From contig SIJG01000089.1 in the NCBI GenBank assembly GCA_023374025.1, forward strand, positions 451,529-515,528: a DNA stretch of 64,000 nucleotides, written 5' to 3'. The translations under genes were made by a program, and so were the position numbers. The number at the start of each line of letters is the position of its first letter. Positions within the stretch are counted from its first letter, which is position 1. Positions 50,809-62,800 of this stretch are shown piece by piece. The stretch is from Heterodera schachtii. Lineage: Eukaryota > Nematoda > Chromadorea > Rhabditida > Heteroderidae. The notes below the pieces were generated by a model. It saw nothing but the letters and a program-made list of their open reading frames with translations, did not search any database and was not told the DNA's origin.

Positions 50809-53800
50809 TCAATGCCTTCCGTCCAGCGCGTCCAAATATTTGTAGTCAATCAGACGAGGTATCAAAATGTGCCTGAAATTGGTTGATCAAGGATGTAAAA
50901 ATTCCAATTTTTAAATTAAAAATTCGCTATATTTAGTCAACCTATCAGTAAAACGTCTAAAAAAAAATATTTTTTTCGGCACGGTATTTAAGTTTTTTGA
51001 AAAATTTGCAAATGCCACGGATTTTCAAAAAATAAAAAAATCAATTTTTGAAATCTATTAAGGCAGGAAAGAAAATCTTATACAATATTTTACAGGGTGA
51101 CAAATAAGTAATGTCCCACTTATTTTTTGTTGTAACTTTTTTCAAATGGAACCAAAAATGACCCATATATATTCAAAAGGTGCACAACAGATTAGGGAGT
51201 ATTACTACATAATAGTTTTATCATATCATTAGAGAGTCCTGAGATAAAGACAAAAATGTTCCAAAAAATTTTTACAGTTGGCACGCAACTCCCAGGGCAA
51301 TGTTTTGGTCATTTCCCGAAGAAAAGTTTAACGAAAAGAAACCATTTTTGCGTGACAATTAAAGAAGGCCCTGGTCCCTTAAATGGACTACACAAGAAAT
51401 TCTTGGGCTCTCTTTAGGGGAATAAAAGGCCCACATTTTATCATGGATAAAACCCAAAAAATTACTCCTGAACCAGACATAAAGTTCCAAACATCCAAAA
51501 CACTGTTCCTGATTTCATCAAAAAGGCCATTATCGGGCATAAGCTACCACTTGGACCAAGGCTTTATGCCACGCCAAAGAATTTCATCTGAGTAACTATT
51601 TTTATGCATTTTACCCCTTGTAGCCCTCAAAATCTATGAAATTTGACCAATTTTGAAAAACGCCCGAAATCTTGTGAAATAAAAATAATTTTTAATAGCA
51701 GTCAATCATATCTGAAAGAGCAGATTCTGTTGGCTATATCATATGGTTTTAGTTAAATATAAACCATAATAATTTTGTAAATTAATGCCCGAAAAAATTT
51801 TTTCAAAGTTGCGTGCTTGAGGGGTATCACCCCATTTCATAGACCCATAACTTTTTTCGTATACATCGTGATAAAATTGGCTTTTATTTATCTAATAATG
51901 GAATAACCCTAGTTAATTTTTGCTATTTGTCTAAATTAATAGATTTTAATTTTGACTCGGTGCGCTATTTTTTCGTTGAAATTAACGATTTCTGATAACT
52001 CTTGTTTTGATGTTTTTTTCTGACCTTAAAAACAGTAATTACCACTGATTTCATGCTTATTTTAAAGAACTATATTATGTCATATTCTCCACGCAAATTC
52101 ATTATTTTACTATACTTAGTTCGGTTGTTAGAATTTTTTTTATTCTCTAAGCACAGTTAACTTTTGGCGCCAAAAATGGGTCACAATTTTTGATGGTGTC
52201 ATTACACTAATGTGGAATGAAATTTTTATTTTTCATTCAGTTTTCCTTAAAAAGAATTGAATGGGCTTTAATATGATAATTAAAAGATTAAGATCGGTTT
52301 ATTACTTTTCGAGATATAAGAAATTTAAAAGTGGGACATTACTTATTTGTCACCCTTATATTCTTCTCACCGAATTGGCAAAAAGCAGAAGCACACAATG
52401 GGAAAGACCATTTCGATGAACGGATATGGCGAGAAGCCGACGGCACACAGAATGATCAGCTGGATCAGTTGGCATGCCGTGAACAGATGCACTTTTCGCT
52501 GCGGCACTCGCCGAATGTAATGGGTGGGCGGATAGGCTTGCTGAAAAATTTAGTTTTGCTGACAATGAGACTTAATTTGATTTTTTTTTCCAATTTATTA
52601 ACCTTAATTTTAACTTCTTTTTAATTAAATTTTAATGAACAATAATTTTTTATAATCATAAATAGTTGAATATTTTTCTATATTATTTTGCAAAAAATCA
52701 AGTTTTATTAATTTTCATAGGTCAACCAATAAATTTAACAATTGGTATTTTCGAATGAAACTTTTCAGGATTTTTAGGAAACCGCCATAAGTCTGAATAA
52801 ATTTTTAAAATTCCGAAAAATTTCCGAGGCCTTCCCTCTCACTCTCTCTCTCTCTCTCCCCCTCTCTCCCGTCTCACTCTCTCTCCTCTCTTATCTCTCT
52901 CACGCTTCTCTCTTTATCCTTCTGTTCTCTCTCTAATGCTTCTCCTCTCTCACTCTCCCTTACTCTCTCTCCCTCTCTCCCGTCTCACTCTCTCTCTCTC
53001 TCTCTCTCCCCCCTCTCTCCCGTCTCACTCTCTCTCCTCTCTTATCTCTCTCACGCTTCTCTCTTTATCCTTCTGTTCTCTCTCTAATGCTTCTCCTCTC
53101 TCACTCTCCCTTACTCTCTCTCCCTCTCTCCCGTCTCACTCTCTCTCTCTCTCCCCTCTCTCCCGTCTCACTCTCTCTCCTCTCTTATCTCTCTCACGCT
53201 TCTCTCTTTATCCTTCTGTTCTCTCTCTAATGCTTCTCCTCTCTCACTCTCCCTTACTCTCTCTCCCTCTCTCCCGTCTCACTCTCTCTCTCTCTCCCCC
53301 TCTCTCCCGTCTCACTCTCTCTTTTTATTTATATAAATCATAAATAATTGAGTATTTTTCTATAACGCTTTGCAAAAAGTCAAAGTTTATAAAATTTTCA
53401 TAGTTCAACCAATAAATTTTTAATAATTTAGAATGAGACTTTTCAGAATTTTGAGGACGCCGCCTAAAAATTTTTTTTGTTTTTTTTTTTTTTGTAATTT
53501 TTGAAAATTTTCCGAGGCTTTGCCTGTTCCGTGATGAGCAGCAAAAGCCGTTCCACCATTTCGTTGCCGGTCAGTGAAGTGAATGCCATGTACAAAAACA
53601 GGCCATGGAGCACCGAAGTGGGGATCCATTGGAGGGGGAAGGGCAACAAGCAGAAGGCAGAGCCGAGGATGAGCAGGTGGGCCTAGGGAAAATTTTTGAA
53701 AATTTTAGCAATTTTCAAAAAAAAAAATAGGCATTGGCCAATGTTTGATTTTTTAAACTTAGGCCGTATGAAAAAGAGTTAGGGCTTGAAATATATGGAA

Positions 53801-56800
53801 TTTTTCGGCCGTCTTTTTATTTTCAAATTTATGAATATTTTAGAACCAATGAAAAATTATTGAATGATAAAATTTGATTTTTTCAAAATTTTTAAAAATG
53901 CGTTAGGATTTAATAATATTTAAGTTATATAAAATTTTAAATTAAATTAACATTTTACCACCAAAGAAGCCAACCGAGTCTCGCGCACATTCATTATACT
54001 GAAATAATGAATCACAATCATTTGAAAACCCAATTAATGATGATCAGTCAATAAACTCGAAAATTCATTTCAATAAAATGTTTTTCCGAAAAATGGCAAA
54101 AAAAATTAATCAAATTTTAAAAATTTTGGAATATTCTTCAATTATTTAAGAATGAATTAATTAATAGTACAAGACAGGCATTAGTAAGCAATTAATTAAT
54201 CATCAGAAATTAATTAATCAATCGATCCATAATCAGCCAATCAATTAATCAATCCAAATAATCAATCATTCCCCTTTCAACCGATCACTTACACTTCGTG
54301 CACGTGGCCCTGCGCGACGCGCTCTTCAACGTCGGCCAGCGCGCGCAAATGCAGCGGCGAATGGGGCAGCGCGCCATGCATCCACGGCAGCCCGACAATG
54401 GACAGGAACATGTTGAGCAAGGCCACCACGAATATGTCCAAGTGCTGGGCAGAGCCTTTTTTAGCCTAAGGATTAATGGGGAATTTTATTTTGAATTTTA
54501 TTTTTTTAATTGGGAAGATGAAAAAAGATTCTTTAGATGAAATGGGTTGTTGATTTTATATGAAATCTTTAAGAAAAATCGAATTTGTTTTAACAAAATT
54601 TGCTAAATATTAATATAACAACCTTACTAAAAAATAAATAAATTAATTAATTAATTGATTCAGTCCATGATGCCCAAGGGTGTGCTGGCAATTTTTGGCC
54701 AATTTCTTAACGAAATTCGTTAAAAAAAAGTTTCCTCGACGGCGCCTAGGTACCGTCTACCCCTAAAATTTGCAATATTTATCAAAAAATTTTAATTTGG
54801 ACAAAATCATAACAAATTACAAAACTTTTTCAAAATTTTACCCAGGTGCTCGCTCCCGCCTATTGGCACTACCGGTCAAAAAAGCGGTACTTATGTGGTT
54901 TACCGCCCATAAAAATTTTTTTTTCGAACCCCGAACCCAAATTCGACTAGCGTTAATATGTCCTGTTTTAATCTGAAAACACTTCAAAAACAACAACAAA
55001 AGTACAAAACTATCCAAATCAATGTTCGCATGGGTATAATTCGGTAATTTGGGACCAAAAATTACGCAGAATCGTGTACCTATGCGAATCGGCTACCCGA
55101 CATTTGAGGACTTGACATTTGAGGACCCGACATTTGAGGACCCGACTTTTGAGGACCCGACATTTGAGGATTTGACATTTGAGGACCCGACATTTGCGTA
55201 TATTCCCGACATTTGAGGACCCGACTTTTGAGGACCCGACATTTGAGGATATACACAATTTCAAAAAAAATAAATGAAATTAAGTCATTATAAAAAAGAG
55301 AAAAAGCATATCGGGTCCTCAAATGTCAAATCCTCAAATGTCGGGTCCTCAAATGTCAAGTCCTCAAATGTCGCACCACGTGCGAATCATCAGCAGTTAT
55401 GCACACCATTCCGTGTGTTTTTTTTATAAAGATAATTATCGCTGTAGAAATATTTTTTTTTTTTGTAATTTTTGAATTTTTTTTTTCAAATTATTGTCTA
55501 TGGCACAGTCAAAAGTTTCACTTGTTTTGTCCGTTGTTGACAATTGCTGAACAAATATTTTGGTCCATGTAAAACAAAAAGGAGAGGAAAAAGCCGAGCA
55601 GAAAACAGACGAGAATGGCCTGCCAAGAAAGACGCCAAAATTCGGGCACTCGAAACAATGGCACATTTGGACGCATTTTGAACATGTCCTCTGCAACAAT
55701 AAAAAAAAAAATGTATATTGAATCAATGTATACAAAATGCCAAATTTTAAAAATATTATTGCATCAATAAAATTTATGATATTTAATAATATAAAATGGA
55801 ATTTTAATGAAAATTTGAATATAAACATTACATTTTTCAGAAAATTTAAAATACTATAAAAAACTAAAAATAAAATTGGGCCCTGGAAATTTTTATAAAA
55901 TATTTTTTTTAAAACGTCGATATTTATGTATTTCCATTGATTGTACGAATAAAAAGTTATGTCTCTCCATCATTACTAGTGTTAATTACATTTAAAAGTT
56001 TCCGAAGTAAATCTTAGGGGGTATATTTTTCGTTTTAATGCATTTTTCTTAAGAAATTTCTAAAAAAAAATCTAAAAATGGAAAAGTTTAAAAAATATTA
56101 ATAAAAAAAAAGTTAAAAATATCTCATAAATATTTTATTTATGAAAGAACCTAAAATAATATAATTTTTTGTATATTTTTGGACATTGACCTTAAAACAA
56201 TAATTTTATGGTTAAATATATTTTTCATACATTTCTTTGCAAAAAAAATTAAAAAATCCTCGCCCTATTCATTACCTAAATTACCATATAAACAACAAAT
56301 AATTACTGTCATATGACGAACTAATTACGGTATAACAATATGCCGTTTTGCTTACTGTCAATTTCGCTGAATGAATAGGCGCCAATGAAAGACATGATCA
56401 GCACTGAGGCGGGCAGCGCGTAGTCGGCCAACCATTCGCGACGTGAGCGCGTCAAATAGGGCGTCTTGCGGAAGTTGTACAGAAACATGGCCAACCACAG
56501 TGTGCCGAACATCAACAGCAGGTACAGTATGGAGGTGTCACGGTGACAGCCCATGTCACTACCGTGCACCTGTAAAAATTCATTTATGCAAACTTATAGG
56601 ATGAAATTTTTGAGTTTTATTTTTTCGATTTTTGGGTTTTCAATTACTCAAAAAGTGATTGGAAGATTAATACAACACCAAAAAAATTCTTGAAAAATTG
56701 AAAAATATTTAAAGAAATGAGAGAAAAATTAAAACTAAAACTATTTTTAATTCTTTAAAAAAGAAAATTCATGAAAATTTTATTTTTCCAATTTTTGGGT

Positions 56801-59800
56801 TCTCATTTATTCAAAAAATGTTTTGAAGGTTAATACAACCCCCCCCCCATCTTTGAAAAAATTCTTCAAAAATTGAAAAATATTTAAAGAAATGAAAGAA
56901 AAATTAAAACTAAAACTATTTTTAATTCTTTAAAAAAGAAAATTCATGAAAATTTTATTTTTCCAATTTTTGGGTTCTCATTTATTCAAAAAATGTTTTG
57001 AAGGTTAATACAACCCCCCCCCCCATCTTTGAAAAAATTCTTCAAAAATTGAAAAATATTTAAAGAAATGAAAGAAAAATTAAAACTAAAAATATTTTTA
57101 ATTCTTTAAAAAAGAAAATTCATGAAAGGATTTTTTGTGAAAAGAATTTTTTTAGAGTAAAATAAAAGTTTTTCTAAAGAAAAATTTCTCGAAATTAATT
57201 ATTTTAAAGCAAAGTATTTTTAAGAATGGGTTAGTTGGACGTTTAAATGGGCCAAAACATTTTCTTAAAAATGAAATAATCTGAAATTTGGTCTTACAAT
57301 TAATATACAAAAATATAAATTATGGAAAAAATTGAAAATGAAAGATAAATTACAGCAAAATTAATACATAAAACAGTATTTACTAATAAATAAAGCCCCT
57401 GGGGGGAGGCAGATGGGCTCGATTTTTCACCTCTTACAGTAGCGATGCTTTTGTATTGTCGGAATATGGTAATTAATTTCCGAATATTAATAATATAAAA
57501 AATAATATTAATTATTTCCCGCTTCAACTCTCACCTGTGTGAGGTTGTGATGCAACTCCGGGTTGATGATTTTCTGTAGCAGTGACAGGTTCAGTTGGTG
57601 CTGCACCAGTTGCTGCTGTTGGTGTCGATGCGCAAGTTCGGCCTGTTCAGCGGCGACCTGTGCATCCTCACAAACTTCGTAGTTGTTCATAAAGCCTAAA
57701 TTCAAAGCACAGTTTTTGTTAGTTCATCAGAACAAAAAAAAAGAAAAGTTTACGCCCCTCCTCCCTTCCAAGACAAGAAAATTTTAAAAAAAACTGAAAT
57801 TTTTTTTCTTTGAAAATTTCAGTTTATTAAATTAAAAAATATATTTAAAAAAAAAATTCCTTTGAATTTATTATCAAAAAATTCGGAATCTTCCTATTAT
57901 ATTTCTTCTATGAAAATTGTAAAACAACAAGAAAAATGTAAATAAAAAAAAAAGGTTTTTGAAAAAATATTTAAATTTTTATTGGAAAAAAAAACTATGA
58001 AATTTCAAAATTAAAATGTCCCATTTTTTTCTGTTCAATTCTCTAAAATTAAAATTCACTTGTATGAATGGCCCGGATGCTTTCCACAGTGAATGCGATG
58101 GCAATGAACAGGGAGAACATTTCTTCTGCCGACCGTGTGGCCAACTTCATCAATGAGCACAGTTCGGTGGCCGCGTACAGTATCAGGAAGAATTGGCACC
58201 ATAATCTGTGAATTTTTAAAATAAAATTTCACAGGGAATTTGGCAATAAAAAATGGAAAAATTTACATAAAAAGCAAGAAAGCTATAAAGCTCACAATCA
58301 GTATGTTTGAAACAAAATGAAAATTTAAAAATTAGAAAAACATAGAATTTATACCTATACAAAATTTACAGTAACCCATTCCCATATTCTGTCTTGTCTA
58401 TCTCTTCAGCATTTTCGGTAAATTCAGGAAGCTACCGTATTCACAGCCCATATATTTACAGTATGCCCGTCCCATAATCAAGCAAGCTTTTAGTAGGATT
58501 TACGATAATTTTAGAATTAACAACACTCCCGATCAGATTTACAGTATGCCAACCCTTTCCCATACAGCACCCATAGAAGTTACGGTAATTTCAGTAATTC
58601 CCATCTCATACACATTTACAATACACCCATCTCATATTCTCTAGCCTGTTGTTAAACATTCCCTCTAAATTTATTGGATAAAAAATGCAAAAAATTTACC
58701 CGACACATGCGTACATGGCGAAGAAATTGTAGCCAAGCGACTCCGATATCCTGTAGATCACCTTGATGTAGATAGCTAATGGTACGGTTGTTAGCAGAAT
58801 GATCATCGGTTGTCCGCCAAAGAGGGCAAAGAAAATGCCGCCAATTGCCTTAGGCGTAATAAAAATTAATTTAAAAAAATTATTAGTTTTTGTATTTATA
58901 TTGTAAGAGGATAATTTATATTCTATTTTTATAAATATTTAAAAACAATAAATACTCTAAACTTTTATGTAATAAAAAAAGTAATTTAATTAATATAAAT
59001 AAGAAATATTGAAGAAATTATTGAAATATTTTTTAAAGAATGGAAATACTAATGAATATTATTGGAATTTTAGCCAATTTTTTTAATTTCAAAAAAATTT
59101 CTTTTAATAAACTATAAATAAAAATAATAATTAAATTTAGCTTTTTAAAATAAAATTTTAAATAATTTTCCCACCCCTCTCCCCAGCCCCAATTTTCCAC
59201 CTGTGCCAAAATGCCTTTGCGAACATTGATGCCACCGCCTGTGTTGTCATCATTTAGCACACCAAACGCAATAGCCGGCAAAAGGCAAGCAAAATAAAGG
59301 AAAATAATTGAGGAAAACATTTTTTGGGCAGTTCGATGGCCTCGGAGGCCTAAAAAATTTTAAAATTTTCATTAAAAAATAGCAAAAAATTTTACCGTCC
59401 AAATAGTCGTTGACGTAATGCCGTTTCCGCCTCTTGAAGTCCTCGATCATGCCACGGAATGGGAAGAATTTGCCGAGGCCAAACTGAAAAAAGTGCCAAT
59501 GAATTTTCTTGTGTTAAAAAAAGAGAAAAAAAAAATATTTGCTAAAAATATGTGTTGAAATGCCATAAAAATATTTACTAAATAAAAAAAATGGCGTCAA
59601 ATGAATTGAAAAACAGAGGCCATATTTTTATATGATTTTAAAAATTGACTCGAATTAAAAATTGATCAAAAATTTTTTATTTAAACTGTAATAACCGCAT
59701 AAGATATAGTCATCAAAAAATAAAACGATTAAAATTAAAAAATTTTAAATTTTGAAAAAAAAAATATTTTGCTAAAAACGAACAATGCGCTAAAATCGTT

Positions 59801-62800
59801 AATATATTGGAAAAGGCCTTTCTAATTTGCATTAATTAATAAACAGGGGGAACGGATTTAGATGCTTTACATAAATTTTTTTTTTCTTAAAAATTTCAAT
59901 GGAGCAAAAAATTATCAAATTTTCTTGACGAATTTTCGAAAATTTATATTATTAAACAAATTTTTTTTTACAAAATATTTGAAAAAATTTATGATTTTAA
60001 CAACAAATGTATTGGAAAATTTTCAAAAATATTTTTAATATAAAAAAAATTTCTAAAATCCTTTTTTTTTTGTTTTGATTAGTAAGAACGTGAATAATTT
60101 CGACGGAAAACACTGACCGCCGAGATTGGGTTGGACGCTTTGCGCTCGCGCCACTGCGACTGTTCCATGGCCAATTCCTTGGCCGCCTCCAACAGCGTGG
60201 CGCGGAACACGTCCACCGTGTTGGACATCACCAGGCGCTGGCGGATGTCCATGTCGGCAAAAAGTGTGGCAAATGTACGCGTGGTCTCCAGCGCCGTTTT
60301 TGTGCCTTTCTGAAAAAAACAAAAAAAATTTTTTTTTTTTGCATATGTTTGAATTACATCATTAATTATGTAAGAATTTAATTGATTTTCAATTTTTATG
60401 GTGACAAATTAATGCAATTTATTAAATTTTAAAGCTGGTTTTAATGGGTTTCTTAAAGAACCAAATTAAGTTAAAAAAACTGTTTGTATTCATTCAGCTA
60501 CATAATAAGGTGTCGTCCACCACTTAAACCAACAAAAGCAATGAAATTATATAGATTCTTGTAGAGTATAATAATATTACAGCTTTCGAATGATATGTAT
60601 ATACTATCAACGAAGCTTAAATTTAGCTGACCTTTAAGCGATTTTATGAGTTTGTTTTATGTTTTTTTTTTATATTTCCTTTATGAATTTTACGAAACGA
60701 GCAAAAAAAAAATTTTTCATGTAAGAATTAACGTTTGAATTTAAACTTTGTTTTCTTATAAGTCAAGCAAAGGTTGTGAGATGCGATGGAATACAATTTT
60801 TCATAAAATTTAGCTAAATTATTTTTTAATTTTTTTGTAAATTTGGGCGAGGAAGGCCTTGGTCGTGGTTGCCAAGAATGAAATTGGGCCAATGGTCGGT
60901 CTGATAGATGCCGTGGAAAATTTCGAGATTTTCCTCAAAATTAAAAGCAAAACATAAAAAAGAATTGGTTTAAGAAAAAATTAAGGAGCAGGCAGGCAGC
61001 GCCGAGAAAATTCTTTTTTGAAACTTTGGCCCGATTTTAAAAGATTTTTTTCATACATAAATTTAAGAAATTAGAGAAAAAAAAATATGCCACTACTCCT
61101 AAAACAAAAAGCTCAACAGATGGGACGGACCTGTGGACTAAGAATGAAAATTAGTACAGAAATTGGGTAAATGGGAAATTAGCTTAATGGTTAAGGCTGC
61201 ATAGGCTTTTTTTTTCTTCTTTTTTTCGGATAAAATTGGAGAAAAAAATGGAAAAAATTCGAGTATATTTTGAAAAACAATTAATTTTTAACGGCTAACT
61301 GAAAAAAAAAATGGCGATTTTGCGCTCAAGCCGACTCCAACCGAATGCAACCGCTGGCGGAGAGCATGACGATCGCTTTGCGACCGTACATGAGGGCGAG
61401 GCCATTGCCAGGCCAATGCCCATTCATGGAACAGACCCCGATGGGGTTCTTGTCCCAAATTCAGTCCTTGCGGCGATCGCCACAAGGACAAATCGGCCAC
61501 TGCCGCTGGGCGACAGTGACTAAGCGGCTCCACGTCTATCAGACGCGGAGCTAAATTTGCTCCGCACTCCCCGGCTGGGGAAATGCGTCGCAAGTGTCGC
61601 TGCTCGCCAAGCGAGCGAACAGCGAACACAAACGCAGCCGGCCACGAGGACCAACCGCGAGCAGCGGGAAACGGCGCCGGCGAGCAATCGCACAGCGCCA
61701 ACGGGGATCGCCTTTATTATATATGATGGAAAATTGATGTTTTATTTTTTGCTGGGGTGTAAAGAGGGCGAGAAATGGGTGACAGAGGGGTGCACATTCA
61801 TGCACTATTTCTCCGCAGCGCTCGTTTCTTTACCATAAAATAATGTAATAGTTTGTGTACTATTTTCTCCCATTGCTGTTTACTTTCTTTCTATTGTTTT
61901 TTTTGGTCATTTAAATTAATTTTGATCATTTAAATTATTATTAAATATTTTATAATAGTTATTCGAATAAGGAAAATTTTAAAGTAAAATTTTTTATCAA
62001 GAAAAAAAATGAAATTTTGGCGATCAATTTTTGAAAAAATTTTTAGGGGTGTACATATTTGAAAAAAAAATTGGCTCTGATGCACTTTATGAGTCCAATC
62101 GACTTTTATGAGTCTCCAAAGGTATTTTATGAGTCCAATCAATTAACAATACCTGGTTTTTATACAATAACTTTGTTCATGTTCGAACAAACCCTATTTG
62201 TTTTGGTATCATTCGAAAGCACAAAGTCTAAAGAAGCTAAAATATATAAAATCTCAACGTTTAGGCAATTGCCAAAAAAGATTTGATTAATTGAGTAATT
62301 GTTGATTATTTTCGTTTATAACTATCATTAAATGTTAGAATTCTCTTGTTTTCTCGTATTATTACATTATTCAGACTTTGTGCTTTCGAATGATACCAAA
62401 AACAGCGGGTATGTTCAATGAACATGAACAAAGTTATTGCATAAAAACCGAGTATTTTCAATAGAGTCCGGTGGGATCGGGACTCCCGCGGGATTTTACG
62501 GGATTCCCGCTCCCGACTCCCGCTTTTTTCGGTGAACGGGATTTTTTACGGGATCGGGATTTTTACGGGATTCCCGTTCGGCACTCCCGTCCCGGAAAAT
62601 TTTGAACTCCCGATCCCGCTCCCGGAAATTTTTTTTACCGGACTCTATCATAAAAGTCGATTGGACTCATAAAGTGCATTAGAGCCAAAAAAAATTTGTC
62701 GATTCTTAGGGGTGTATTTTCCCGATTTTATTGCATTTTTAATGGAATTTTTCGGAAAAAACGCCAAAAAAGGCACCAAAACGGCAAAAACCGGGGGTAC

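Noticed and set aside
52936..53343. 135-codon Ser/Leu frame
   Set aside because: Pure product of the CT-rich array.
53420..53686. Several 60-70-codon frames on both strands
   Set aside because: Only the minus-strand frame of exon 14 of the SLC4 gene is real; the others are its shadows.
55019..55322. Two 80-codon Cys/Ser/Val frames
   Set aside because: Repeat-derived, from the 14-15-bp array.
61288..61838. Overlapping 70-137-codon frames
   Set aside because: They lie in a dispersed repeat and are not kept in the copies at 24.9 and 49.5 kb.
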